DNA of 64,000 bases from Clostridiales bacterium (GCA_018372435.1 JAHAJA010000015.1:1-64000); one strand, 5' to 3'; positions 51,381 through 60,670 are shown, counted from the first letter of the stretch. A program made the numbers and translations. Notes: generated from the sequence alone by a model not told the origin.

Positions 51381-52046
51381 CTATCCTCGTTCTATATGAA
51401 TTTGATGCTCCCTTATATAATCTCTAGCCATTGGAGTAATTATACAATCTTCCGTAATTAATACCACACGATTGCGATCCAATCGACTATTCATAAAATC
51501 TTTTTCAAGAAGAAGATGTTTCTTTCTCCAATCAACTTTACCGATTATCGTATTCGGTTCATCGTTCCCATTCTTATAAGTTTGATCTGTAAATTGCTGA
51601 TATTGTCTTTTACTATAATAATCGTTTTCTTTATATATTTCTACAGGATTTTGAATTACTTGTATTCCAAAATTTCTAAGTTTCATCTCATAATCTTGAT
51701 AAAGATGAAATAAAGCTTTATAAGCAACTCGTCGATATCTTTGATACTCATATGCATCTTCTAAGATAAAGACTTTCTTACCATTTAAGAGACGATCTAA
51801 TATAATTTCTTCATCTCTTGTTTTTGCCATTCCATTTGCTAAATTGGCTAACATAGTAGGAGACATTGTTGTAACTAGTATCATATCATCATCTGAACTA
51901 TAAGAGGCTGACGTTACAAACTCGATTCCTTGATTACTATAATTATCTTCTGGTAAATCACCAATTACACAGACTCTATTAGAACCCCTTTGTAAACGAT
52001 ACATTAATTCTGTAACGATATCCTGAATGAAATTTTCTCTATCCAT
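51381..52046 (-). CDS. Ethanolamine utilisation protein of the Firmicutes-specific family (function unknown)
   Basis: A 221-residue protein of a family (TIGR02536 type) known only from non-proteobacterial eut operons. The N-terminal residues ENFIQDIVTELMYRL form an amphipathic helix like an encapsulation peptide. The core has ILVTTMSPTMLANLANGMA and LNGKKVFILEDAY, a Rossmann-like pattern. The C-terminus reads EDCIITPMARDYIREHQIHI, a motif that also occurs at the N-terminus of EutT here. It may be a lumen protein handling cofactor or flavin, but no activity is established. Confidence 0.82.
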   Translation of the reverse strand: MDRENFIQDIVTELMYRLQRGSNRVCVIGDLPEDNYSNQGIEFVTSASYSSDDDMILVTTMSPTMLANLANGMAKTRDEEIILDRLLNGKKVFILEDAYEYQRYRRVAYKALFHLYQDYEMKLRNFGIQVIQNPVEIYKENDYYSKRQYQQFTDQTYKNGNDEPNTIIGKVDWRKKHLLLEKDFMNSRLDRNRVVLITEDCIITPMARDYIREHQIHIERG

Positions 52047-52059
52047 CCTTCCACCTCGA

Positions 52060-52692
52060 TTAAGATAAAATTAATCCCATACTTTTTTTTGTATACCCGC
52101 ATGCATTGGCTTCATCATAATCAATGTGTACAGCAGTTTTGAATTTTTCACTAACCCGCACATCTAAATCTTCAAAAATTACTGGACGATCTCCAAATAC
52201 TTTTACTTTGATTGATTGTCCATTGCTTACACCAAATCTCTTCGCATCTTCTGGTGAGATATGAATATGTCTCTTCGCAACGATGACTCCCTTATCAATG
52301 GTAATACTCTTTCCATTCTTTGGATTTGTAATTGTAATCCCAGGGGTATTATCAATGTCACCACTTAATCTGACAGGTGCTTTCACTCCAAGAACTAGTC
52401 CATCTGTTAAAGAAATTTCAACTTGAGAATTAGGTCTTGTAGGACCTAAGATTACTACGTTTTGTAAAGATCCTCTTGGACCAGTAATGGTCACTCTTTC
52501 TTCACATGCAAACTGGCCTGGTTGTGATAAGTCTTTGATTGGAGTTAACTGATATCCGTTTCCAAACAAAGTATCTAGATCAGATTGACTTAGATGAATA
52601 TGACGTCCTGAAGCTTCAACCATTACGAACACTTTACTTCTCAATTCTCTTATGACACTCTCAATTATTGCTTCCATATTACAAGTATTCAT
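52060..52692 (-). CDS. eutD: Phosphate acyltransferase of the PduL type
   Basis: A 210-residue enzyme that converts acetyl-CoA to acetyl-phosphate inside the shell, recycling CoA. Two zinc-binding PduL domains are visible: EASGRHIHLSQSDLD with its His pair and VAKRHIHISPEDAKRFG, plus HIDYDEANACG near the end. The N-terminus (MEAIIESVIRELRS) is an amphipathic helix typical of encapsulated PduL. This form replaces the unrelated EutD of enteric bacteria. Start has AAGGAGG. The gene symbol is by role; pduL would be equally right. Confidence 0.92.
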   Translation of the reverse strand: MNTCNMEAIIESVIRELRSKVFVMVEASGRHIHLSQSDLDTLFGNGYQLTPIKDLSQPGQFACEERVTITGPRGSLQNVVILGPTRPNSQVEISLTDGLVLGVKAPVRLSGDIDNTPGITITNPKNGKSITIDKGVIVAKRHIHISPEDAKRFGVSNGQSIKVKVFGDRPVIFEDLDVRVSEKFKTAVHIDYDEANACGYTKKSMGLILS

Positions 52693-52726
52693 ATATACCC
52701 TCCTTCCTAACTAAATATCGTAATTA

Positions 52727-53536
52727 TTAGCTTTTGTATTTATCTGTCATATACTTAAACATCATAATCCAGAATAAAGATGATAATCGATTAAAAGCTC
52801 GAATTATATCTACTCTTTCAACCTTGTTTTCATCCGTTTTGAAGGCTTTGAATGCAATCAATTCCGTACGTCTCGCCAATGTTCTTAACTTATTCAAATG
52901 AGCAACCATTTCCCCATGTTTGTAGGTTGGTAAGAAATGTTTGATACCAAAATATTTGCTAGGATGATGAGACTGTTCTCGCATATCTTTTGCATCTAAG
53001 CCTTGTAACTGGAATTCAACAACTGGTTCACCAGAAACCTCACTTCTTAGTAAACTACGAATGAATCGAATGACTTCTTCTAAATCATCGACTAATTTCA
53101 TAGAACCTTCTTTTTGTGCAGCAATTTGAGCAAGAATGATTTCTGATTCTAAGGTATCAATTGCACCACGTAATGCAATTCTTCCATTATCTTTAAAAAC
53201 TAGCAAATTACCTCGAAGATGAGTCATATGCTCTGGTTTTTCATGCAAGGTTATTCCAAAGAGCGTTTCATAGATTTCTTCCTTCTGATTCTCGATTTCC
53301 ATCTCTGTTTCCTTATTCCTAATATTTTCTTTGTCTTTCTTCATTCGTACTGACTCATTCTGGTAACGAGTCTTTTCATCTAGGTGGTAGGTTCGTATAA
53401 TAATATTCTTATCCGCAAGATACGTTCTTGCTGATGGGGTGAGTATCATATCCTTTTCAAGGTAGAACTCACCCTTTTCCATCAACACTTTTTCATTAAA
53501 TAGCTTACGGATATCATTCTCCGTTAATACTGCCAT
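52727..53536 (-). CDS. eutT: ATP:cob(I)alamin adenosyltransferase EutT
   Basis: A 269-residue enzyme that makes adenosylcobalamin for EutBC. Residues about 25-50 hold ILTPSARTYLADKNIIIRTY, a motif shared with the neighbouring 221-residue protein. The central and C-terminal helices resemble the PduO/EutT fold (ALRGAIDTLESEIILAQ, LNKLRTLARRTELIAF). The whole protein has no cysteine, so the Cys-rich metal site (HxxCCxxC in Salmonella) is absent. Metal-independent EutT proteins have been described in Firmicutes. Operon position supports the call. Confidence 0.88.
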   Translation of the reverse strand: MAVLTENDIRKLFNEKVLMEKGEFYLEKDMILTPSARTYLADKNIIIRTYHLDEKTRYQNESVRMKKDKENIRNKETEMEIENQKEEIYETLFGITLHEKPEHMTHLRGNLLVFKDNGRIALRGAIDTLESEIILAQIAAQKEGSMKLVDDLEEVIRFIRSLLRSEVSGEPVVEFQLQGLDAKDMREQSHHPSKYFGIKHFLPTYKHGEMVAHLNKLRTLARRTELIAFKAFKTDENKVERVDIIRAFNRLSSLFWIMMFKYMTDKYKS

Positions 53537-53543
53537 CTTTTAT

Positions 53544-53843
53544 TTATGCCTGTGGAATTTGACCTTTAGCATGAGGTAGTATTACATCAACCTCTGTATG
53601 AGGTCTTGGAATAACGTGAACAGAGATTAGTTCACCTACTCTTTCTGCAGCTGCTGCGCCTGCATCAGTTGCTGCTTTGACAGCACCTACATCACCACGA
53701 ACCATAACTGTTACAAGACCACCACCAACTTGTTCTTTTCCTACAAGTGAAACATTAGCTGCTTTCACCATTGCATCTGCTGCCTCAATTGCTCCAACTA
53801 AACCTTTTGTTTCAATCATACCGAGTGCATTTGTGTTTGCCAT
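53544..53843 (-). CDS. eutM: Major microcompartment shell protein EutM (BMC-H)
   Basis: A 99-residue hexameric shell protein, single BMC domain: LGMIETKGLVGAIEAADAMV, then KAANVSLVGKEQVGGG and VRGDVGAVKAATDAGAAAAE, ending at VIPRPHTEVDVILP. It should be the most abundant facet protein. A strong AGGAGG precedes it, and the preceding 111-bp gap carries a small hairpin (53912-53931) that could stabilise its mRNA. It lies between eutE and eutT. Confidence 0.96.
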   Translation of the reverse strand: MANTNALGMIETKGLVGAIEAADAMVKAANVSLVGKEQVGGGLVTVMVRGDVGAVKAATDAGAAAAERVGELISVHVIPRPHTEVDVILPHAKGQIPQA

Positions 53844-53911
53844 AATATGAAACCTCCTATTATTTCATTATTACTAAATTAGTATTCTACATTATTTTTA
53901 ATATCATGCAT

Positions 53912-53931
53912 AAAGCTCTTAGAAGAGCTTT
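53912..53931 (-). promoter_or_regulatory. Small hairpin upstream of eutM
   Basis: AAAGCTCTT-ag-AAGAGCTTT is a perfect 9-bp stem. On the minus strand it sits 70 bp before the EutM start and has no T run after it, so a processing or stability element is more likely than a terminator. Confidence 0.5.
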
Positions 53932-53954
53932 CCTCTATATATAACACTTCTTAA

Positions 53955-55436
53955 TTAAACCAACTCTTGCATAATTTTTTTCACTAAACTATCAACTAGT
54001 TGTGATATATCTGCCGTGTTTGAACAACCACCAGCCTCACTATAACCCTCAATGGCTGCATCTTTACGAAGTTCTTCCAGCTCTTTAACTCCATAGGCAA
54101 CGCGCTTAATGTTAATTAAATCAAGTGGTCCAATATTATTAGAAGAGGAACTTCCGCCAACTGCACCACAACCTAATGTTAATGCAGGGAATAGGTTTGT
54201 AGTTGCACCTACACCACCAAGAGAACCCAGTGTATTAATTAAGATTCTTGATGCAGGTACTCTTAAACTAAAGCGTTTTACTAATTCTTCATTCTTTGAG
54301 TGCATACAGAAGGTGTGTCCCATTCCTTCAAAGTATAGAATCTCACAGATACGATCTAAAGCAGTATCTTCATTATCTTCTACATAGAAAGCTAGAATTG
54401 GAGCTAATTTTTCATGGGAGTAAGGTACCGTATGCCCTACTTTACATTCCTTAGCGATCAAAACTCTTGCTGAATCTGGAACTCTAGTTAAGTTTGCTAA
54501 TTCAGCAATCTTTTTCACGGATTTACCTACGATTTGTGGATTCATGGTTCCATTTGCTCTTAGAATAAAGTTACCTAATTGCTTTGCTTCTTGCTCGTCT
54601 AAGAAGTAAGCGCCTTGGGCCAGAAACTCCTTCTTAACAGTCTCTTCCATACATCTTTCTACAACAACAGATTGTTCCGACGCACAAATTGTTCCATTAT
54701 CAAAGGTCTTAGAATCCATAATTCGTTTCACTGCTTGTTTCACATCTGCTGTTTTTTCAATAAATGCTGGACCATTACCAGCACCTACTCCTATTGCAGG
54801 TGTTCCAGATGAATATGCTGATTTAACCATCGCATATCCTCCTGTTGCAAGAATTAATTTCGTTATATTATTTTTCATTAACTCCTGGGTCGCTTCCATG
54901 GTTGGAATTGAGATGCAGGATACTGCGGTCTCAGGGCAACCCACTGATTTTAATGCCTTTCTTATTACTTCAACCGTTTCTAGAATACATTTTAGTGCAC
55001 CAGGATGTGGAGAGAATACAATACTGTTTCCTCCTTTTATGGAGATTAATGATTTGTACATTACTGTTGAAGTCGGATTTGTAGATGGAACGATTCCCGC
55101 TATAACTCCTACTGCTGTACCAACATCAATGGTCATTTTCTCTTTGTCTTCTTTTAAGATGCCAATCGTCTTTTGATCCTTAATGGCTTCGTAAACGCCT
55201 CTCGAACCAAAAACATTCTTTATTACTTTATCTTGCCATATTCCAAATCCAGTTTCTTCATTTGCCATCTTTGCAAGACGTACTGCATTCTGCATACAAG
55301 CATCTGTAACGACTTTAATAATATTGTTAATCTTAGCTTGATCATACGTTACCAAGATCTTCTGTGCCTTCTCAGCTTCCCTTAAAAGGTTTCGCACCTC
55401 TTGTATCGAGCGTAGGTCTTTATCTTGATTTTCCAT
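53955..55436 (-). CDS. eutE: CoA-acylating acetaldehyde dehydrogenase EutE
   Basis: A 493-residue aldehyde dehydrogenase that turns acetaldehyde, NAD+ and CoA into acetyl-CoA inside the shell. Motifs are VGVIAGIVPSTNPTSTVMY, GVGAGNGPAFIEKTADV and FDNGTICASEQSVVVE with the catalytic cysteine. The C-terminus DISQLVDSLVKKIMQELV is an amphipathic helix and may act as an encapsulation peptide. NADH is recycled by EutG. Starts after AAGGAG. It is followed by eutM with a gap. Confidence 0.95.
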   Translation of the reverse strand: MENQDKDLRSIQEVRNLLREAEKAQKILVTYDQAKINNIIKVVTDACMQNAVRLAKMANEETGFGIWQDKVIKNVFGSRGVYEAIKDQKTIGILKEDKEKMTIDVGTAVGVIAGIVPSTNPTSTVMYKSLISIKGGNSIVFSPHPGALKCILETVEVIRKALKSVGCPETAVSCISIPTMEATQELMKNNITKLILATGGYAMVKSAYSSGTPAIGVGAGNGPAFIEKTADVKQAVKRIMDSKTFDNGTICASEQSVVVERCMEETVKKEFLAQGAYFLDEQEAKQLGNFILRANGTMNPQIVGKSVKKIAELANLTRVPDSARVLIAKECKVGHTVPYSHEKLAPILAFYVEDNEDTALDRICEILYFEGMGHTFCMHSKNEELVKRFSLRVPASRILINTLGSLGGVGATTNLFPALTLGCGAVGGSSSSNNIGPLDLINIKRVAYGVKELEELRKDAAIEGYSEAGGCSNTADISQLVDSLVKKIMQELV

Positions 55437-55448
55437 TCGCTGTCTCCT

Positions 55449-56129
55449 TTATTTCCCGTGTTCCTTACTATACTCAAGTAATAACCTGATTAAATCTTGC
55501 TTCTTCATCGTATTCAAGCGCTCAGTTGTTACCTGAATATCTAATGACCTAATAAGATTTCTTAGGTTCGCATTACTTCGTTTACTTAATTGTTCTTGTG
55601 AAAAGTCTACTATTGGTGACTTTTCTTCTTCCTTCTCAATCCCTTCAGAAACGCTTGGTTTATCTACTAAGATCTCCTCTGTTACAGGCTCATGCATATC
55701 TTCAAGAGCAATCGATTCTTCCATATCCGATTTTGGTTCAACATATGCCTGTGGTTCCTCGTCTGCTATTGGTTCCTCGTCTGCTATTGTTTTCATATCT
55801 ACTCGTAATTCCTCATTAGCAACTACTTGTGGATTATTCTCAGTTTCCTGATGAGCACGCTCTGATGGAATCACTTTACCAATCAAGTCTGACTCCACTC
55901 TTGATATAACATGTCTTGCACGAACAAGTCCAATTCTAGCAGCACTTCTAGCACCTGCATCTACTGCAGCCGTTACTGCTCCAACGTCTCCTATAATTTC
56001 AACTGTCATAATACCAGCATCTGCTTTAGCTATGCTAAGCAACGTAACATTGGCTGCTTTCAATGCTGCGTCCGCTGCTTCTACAGCTGGTGGATATCCT
56101 ATTACTTCAATTAAGCCAAGTGCTTGCAT
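55449..56129 (-). CDS. eutK: BMC-H shell protein with C-terminal SAP-like extension (EutK-like)
   Basis: A 226-residue protein. Residues 1-90 are a BMC domain (LGLIEVIGYPPAVEAADAAL, KAANVTLLSIAKA, VESDLIGKVIP). Residues about 95-175 are an acidic, proline-rich linker with repeats such as IADEEP. The last 45 residues (LSKRSNANLRNLIRSLD, TMKKQDLIRLLLEYSKEHG) look like a SAP or HeH helix-extension-helix domain, a nucleic-acid or protein-binding unit. In enteric EutK the tail is a winged helix. This may link the compartment to nucleic acid or to cargo. It starts three bases after eutL. Confidence 0.85.
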   Translation of the reverse strand: MQALGLIEVIGYPPAVEAADAALKAANVTLLSIAKADAGIMTVEIIGDVGAVTAAVDAGARSAARIGLVRARHVISRVESDLIGKVIPSERAHQETENNPQVVANEELRVDMKTIADEEPIADEEPQAYVEPKSDMEESIALEDMHEPVTEEILVDKPSVSEGIEKEEEKSPIVDFSQEQLSKRSNANLRNLIRSLDIQVTTERLNTMKKQDLIRLLLEYSKEHGK

Positions 56130-56132
56130 CTA

Positions 56133-56789
56133 TTATTGGTATTCCTTCGGACGTTCAGCAACACTGCGAACAGCCTCAGCAAATGCAGTACAAGCAGCAT
56201 AGCAAGCAGATTGTGAACCAGTTAATAAACCGCCACCAAAATTTGTTTCCGATGGTGGTCCAAAGAACTCACATAACTTAACGTCAGCAGCTTTCATGGC
56301 TGCATCTAATCCATAGATGGATTCAAGTGGAGGTGCGATTAAATAAGCTAATGCTTCTCCTTCTGTAATACCAGCAACCTTTGATAGATAGGAACCTGTA
56401 CGAGATACGGTATGAGCATAATAAGAAATAGAGTCATCTTCGTTTGCACTAACGAAATACGCATCGTTTTCCATGAACGTTATACAAGCACTCAAACCAC
56501 TTCTTACTTCAGCAGGGCTTGGTCCAGCTAAGATACCAATTACCTCACCTGCTAATTTTGTCGATGCATTGGCAGCACCCGCATACATAGATTTTGCGTA
56601 TACAACCTCTACATCTGCATCCTTTGTTGCTTCATCAAGTCCTGTATACGTTACATCATCAATATCAGCTGTAATAATACCGATACTTTTATGACGAGGG
56701 CCTAATTCTAATTTTGCTGCTAAATCAGGACTTACATTTGAGATAATGCGAACTGAAAGTATATTAGGTCGCAGTTTATCGTTCTTCAT
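56133..56789 (-). CDS. eutL: Microcompartment shell protein EutL
   Basis: A 218-residue BMC-T protein of two circularly permuted BMC folds. Text: VRIISNVSPDLAAKLEL, SIGIITADIDDVTYTGLDEA and FGPPSETNFGGGLLTGSQS. EutL trimers have a gated central pore that can pass large cofactors such as AdoCbl or bind ethanolamine. Position after eutC is usual. Confidence 0.94.
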   Translation of the reverse strand: MKNDKLRPNILSVRIISNVSPDLAAKLELGPRHKSIGIITADIDDVTYTGLDEATKDADVEVVYAKSMYAGAANASTKLAGEVIGILAGPSPAEVRSGLSACITFMENDAYFVSANEDDSISYYAHTVSRTGSYLSKVAGITEGEALAYLIAPPLESIYGLDAAMKAADVKLCEFFGPPSETNFGGGLLTGSQSACYAACTAFAEAVRSVAERPKEYQ

Positions 56790-56819
56790 ATGATTTCCTC
56801 CTTAATTCTTCTTACACTT

Positions 56820-57707
56820 TTATTTTAAATCAATACCAGATGCTTTCTTGTCTAGCATCTTCTTGATTAGTTCTGCTGCGTGTGCTCCTGCTTCAACAGC
56901 TGTTGTACCGCCTTTATGAATGTTACTGATAACTGTTCTCTTAGCTTCTGCTAATCCATGTTTTGGTTTATAGGCAATATAAGCTGACATAGATTCTGCT
57001 GTTACAAGTCCTGGTCTTTCACCAACTAACATACAGATAACATCTGCATCTGTTATTTGTCCAATGTCATCCATGGCACCAACTCTGGCATACTTAATAA
57101 ACAAAATTGGTGGTACATTGATACTGTGCATACTAAGACCTTGTTTGATAGCTGGAATCATATCTTCAACATTGGCTTCAATTGCAGAGGAGGATAGTCC
57201 ATCACCCACAATAATCAGTACTTTTGGATTTTGTCCACATGTTTTCTTGATCACTTCTATTTCTTCTGGCGAGAATCTTCTACCAAGATCTGGTCTTGTA
57301 AGATACTCATCTTTATCTGTACATAATGTCTTAACTGCCACAAAATTATTCTTCTTAATGAATTCTTCTGATACATCTGAGAATACGGCATCTTGTGCAG
57401 CTGCATGGTCAGCACGAACACGTAACATACTTATTGTTTTATATCTAGCCCCTGCTCTTCCTACACCGAGTCTGGCAGGTGTTTTTGCCTTCATTGCTAG
57501 ATATCCTTCTTTATCCTTAGCGTCATCAACTAAGAATTGTTTTCGTAAGTCAATCTTCGTAATATCAGGGAGACACTCACCACTCACCATAGAAGCCACC
57601 GATGACCTAGAATTACTTTCATAAGAAGTGGAAGTACTAGAAGTATCTTTGCTCACCATTTGTTCCACCATCTGTTCTACCATTTTTCTTAAGTCTTGCT
57701 CGTTCAT
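56820..57707 (-). CDS. eutC: Ethanolamine ammonia-lyase small subunit EutC
   Basis: A 295-residue subunit that binds AdoCbl with EutB. Family text includes PARLGVGRAGARYKT, LRVRADHAAAQDAVF, IVGDGLSSSAIEANV and LVGERPGLVTAESMSAYIAY. The first 20 residues (EQDLRKMVEQMVEQMVS) form an amphipathic helix that probably targets the enzyme to the lumen. Some 40 Ser/Asp residues then link it to the core. It lies 14 bp after eutB. Confidence 0.96.
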   Translation of the reverse strand: MNEQDLRKMVEQMVEQMVSKDTSSTSTSYESNSRSSVASMVSGECLPDITKIDLRKQFLVDDAKDKEGYLAMKAKTPARLGVGRAGARYKTISMLRVRADHAAAQDAVFSDVSEEFIKKNNFVAVKTLCTDKDEYLTRPDLGRRFSPEEIEVIKKTCGQNPKVLIIVGDGLSSSAIEANVEDMIPAIKQGLSMHSINVPPILFIKYARVGAMDDIGQITDADVICMLVGERPGLVTAESMSAYIAYKPKHGLAEAKRTVISNIHKGGTTAVEAGAHAAELIKKMLDKKASGIDLK

Positions 57708-57721
57708 GTTCTTCCCTCCTT

Positions 57722-59086
57722 CTAGAATAATATTGAAGCATCTCCAGCACGCTTCGTTAGCTTACCTTTTTCATCAACGAATCCCATAGTAACTAACCAC
57801 TCGTGGAATGGCTTGATAGCTGTTAATCCAAACATCTCACGTAACGCTGCTGTTTCATGATATCCTGTTGTTTGATAATTAAGCATAACATCATCACCAT
57901 GTGGAATACCCATGAAATAGTTACAACCTGCCGTTGTAAGAAGTACTGATAAATCTTCAATTGTATTCTGATCGGCTTTCATATGATTTGTGTAACATGC
58001 ATCACACCCCATTGAAATACCTGTTAATTTACCCATGAAATGATCTTCAAGACCAGCGCGGTTTACTTGTCTACCATCATATAGATACTCTGGTCCAATG
58101 AAACCAACTACGGTATTAACAACAAATGGATCATAGTGTTTCGCAAACCCATAGCATCTCGCTTCCATAGTAACCTGGTCAGCTCCATGATGAGCTTCAG
58201 AGGATAACTCTGAACCCTGTCCTGTTTCGAAGTACATTACGTTAGGTCCTTCTGCGGTACCTTCTGCTAAAGCTAACTGTCTTGCTTCCTCTACTGTTGA
58301 TGCATTAAAACCAAATGCCTCGTTACCTTTTTCAGAACCTGCAATCGATTGAAAGATAAGATCTGTAGGTGCACCCTTTCTAATGGCCTCCATTTGCGTT
58401 GTAATGTGTGCAAGAACACAAGTCTGTGTTGGTATTTTGAATTTTTGCTTGATTTCTTCAAAACGTTTTAATACACGTACAACACTTTCTGTTGAATCAT
58501 CTACAGGGTTAAGTCCTAGAAGCGCATCTCCAGCTCCATAAGTCAAACCTTCTAATAAAGAAGCCATAATTCCATCTGGATCATCAGTAGGATGATTTGG
58601 TTGCAGACGTGAACTAAGTGTTCCTGGTTCGCCGATTGTTGTATTACAGTGTGCAGTAACACGAATTTTGCTAGCTCCATAAATTAAGTCCATATTAGAC
58701 ATTAATTTAGCAACTGCCGCTACCATTTCAGATGTTATTCCACGACTGATGCGGCGAATATCACTACCTTTTGTTTCTCCGTCAAGAATCCATTCACGAA
58801 ATTCCGCTACAGTCCAATGTTTAATTTCATTGTAGATTTTTTCATTTACATCATCTTGAATAATTCTTGTTACTTCATCGATATCATAAGGGACTACTGG
58901 GTTTTCTCTTAATTGTTCTAATGTAATGTTAGCAAGAACAATTTTAGCTGCTACACGTTCTTCTGCAGAACCTGCTGCAACACCTGCAAGTAAATCTCCT
59001 GATTTCTCTTCATTTGCTTTCGCCAGTACTTCCTTGAGAGATTTAAACTCGTACGTATGGCCAAATAACAAGGTCTTTAAAATCAT
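57722..59086 (-). CDS. eutB: Ethanolamine ammonia-lyase large subunit EutB
   Basis: A 454-residue TIM-barrel catalytic subunit; with EutC it splits ethanolamine to acetaldehyde and ammonia with an AdoCbl radical. Recognised: EVLAKANEEKSGDLLAGVAA, STLNPVDD-like GLNPVDDSTESV, QTCVLAHITTQMEA and GCNYFMGIPHGDDVMLNYQ. Length is that of the family. It starts after AGGAGG, 101 bp past eutA, the largest gap before eutB-C in the operon. Confidence 0.97.
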   Translation of the reverse strand: MILKTLLFGHTYEFKSLKEVLAKANEEKSGDLLAGVAAGSAEERVAAKIVLANITLEQLRENPVVPYDIDEVTRIIQDDVNEKIYNEIKHWTVAEFREWILDGETKGSDIRRISRGITSEMVAAVAKLMSNMDLIYGASKIRVTAHCNTTIGEPGTLSSRLQPNHPTDDPDGIMASLLEGLTYGAGDALLGLNPVDDSTESVVRVLKRFEEIKQKFKIPTQTCVLAHITTQMEAIRKGAPTDLIFQSIAGSEKGNEAFGFNASTVEEARQLALAEGTAEGPNVMYFETGQGSELSSEAHHGADQVTMEARCYGFAKHYDPFVVNTVVGFIGPEYLYDGRQVNRAGLEDHFMGKLTGISMGCDACYTNHMKADQNTIEDLSVLLTTAGCNYFMGIPHGDDVMLNYQTTGYHETAALREMFGLTAIKPFHEWLVTMGFVDEKGKLTKRAGDASILF

Positions 59087-59187
59087 AATACGCCTCCTAT
59101 TATTGAGTTTTATTCCATAAACTTTTTATCTAAAAACGTAACTATTCAAGACCACGTCCTTCATAGCTACAAATGATGCACACAACT

Positions 59188-60621
59188 CTATTCATTGAAT
59201 ACAAGCGTCTTTACTACAACTGGTAAAACGGTTCCTTCTGCCACAGGTTTTCCAATGTCAATGTAATCCCCATTGTCTAGTTTAATACTATCAAGACAGA
59301 TAACATCTTTTTGATACTGCAACTCATGATACATTGCTTGTCCTAACGCTTTCGCCATATCATGTTCTACAATAATAATCAGTGGTAATTCCCTGCTTAT
59401 TAACTCTTGCATCCCCTTCACCAAGCCTTTTGCATAATCCGATACTTGAACAAAAGATGGATTCTTTATTCCTTCAATTGCAATTGCTACCCTTTGAAGG
59501 TTTCCTTCTAATTTGTACCAATCTAATTTTTTCTGTATTGCTTCGCTTAAGGTTTCTATATTCTCTTCTTCTTCTTTTCGCATCTTCAGAATCGGTAGAT
59601 TCTTAATTGGGAATGGATTACTTGTATACGTAATCGTACTTCCACTAATCTCTGTTGTATGTGTACCAGCTCCAACCACAGTGGCTCGTATCGTTTCTAT
59701 ACTCTTTACTAAGTGTAACTGCGTACATAACTCGGATTGTCTTATTGCTTCTCCTAGTAATACTCCCATATCCCCATAAGCGAAATATTCTTTCCCTTCT
59801 CTCTCATGGTAGATATAATCCGCTACACCACCAGAGAAGGAGATATTCTCAATCTTCTGATTTGGGGCAAGGCTCTTATTGGTGATCATGATTTCATAAT
59901 CCTCATCAATCTCCGCTAAGCCAATACTTTGTTTTAAACCTTTAATCATCAACTTAACAATTGGATCAAGGTTTTCTTTGGTTGCCACCATTCCTATATG
60001 AATATCTAGGTTATGCTTCGCAATTAATTTCTCTACCTTTTTCGATAGATACGTAATCTCATGGGTAGATGGATTAATCTTTATTAATCGTCCTCCAATA
60101 TCAAGACAACCGGTATCAACAACTTCACCACGTAAGAATAATGCCAAATTACTTGTTCCACCACCAATATCGATATTAACAACACTAGTCGAGTGTTCTT
60201 TCGAATACGCATGTGCACCTGCACCCTTACCAGCTATAATACTTTCGAGGTCAGGTCCCGCAGTAGCTACAACAAAATCACCGGCAAAACCACTGAGGAA
60301 TTCCAGTACTTCCTTGGCATTTTCTTTTCTTGCAGTCTCTCCAGTAATAATTACAGCCCCAGTATCAATACCTGACTTGCTGATTCCTGCTCTTTCATAT
60401 TCCTGTTCAATAATTTGTCTTACTCTAGGTCCATCGATTTCAGTCGGTGTCTTTAGTGGAGTAAAATATATCTCACTACGGTATATGATTTCTTTGTCAA
60501 CAATTACGATTCTAGGAACAGAATAACTAGATGCCATATTCTCAATGTATAACTTTGAAAATACAAGTTGAGTTGTACTAGTTCCAATATCTATTCCAAC
60601 GCTAAGTAGCTCTTCTCTCAT
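59188..60621 (-). CDS. eutA: Ethanolamine ammonia-lyase reactivating factor EutA
   Basis: A 477-residue actin-like ATPase that exchanges damaged cobalamin in EutBC for fresh AdoCbl. N-terminal VGIDIGTSTTQLVFS and VNIDIGGGTSNLALF are the phosphate loops. The ATG at 60621 has AGGAGG eight bases upstream; the GTG at 60630 overlaps that site. It lies 41 bp after eutP, where many Firmicutes carry eutV and eutW; these are missing here. Confidence 0.93.
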   Translation of the reverse strand: MREELLSVGIDIGTSTTQLVFSKLYIENMASSYSVPRIVIVDKEIIYRSEIYFTPLKTPTEIDGPRVRQIIEQEYERAGISKSGIDTGAVIITGETARKENAKEVLEFLSGFAGDFVVATAGPDLESIIAGKGAGAHAYSKEHSTSVVNIDIGGGTSNLALFLRGEVVDTGCLDIGGRLIKINPSTHEITYLSKKVEKLIAKHNLDIHIGMVATKENLDPIVKLMIKGLKQSIGLAEIDEDYEIMITNKSLAPNQKIENISFSGGVADYIYHEREGKEYFAYGDMGVLLGEAIRQSELCTQLHLVKSIETIRATVVGAGTHTTEISGSTITYTSNPFPIKNLPILKMRKEEEENIETLSEAIQKKLDWYKLEGNLQRVAIAIEGIKNPSFVQVSDYAKGLVKGMQELISRELPLIIIVEHDMAKALGQAMYHELQYQKDVICLDSIKLDNGDYIDIGKPVAEGTVLPVVVKTLVFNE

Positions 60622-60670
60622 ATACTCCACCTCCTAATCCTAACTATTTAGTCGCTACAGACCAGCACTT

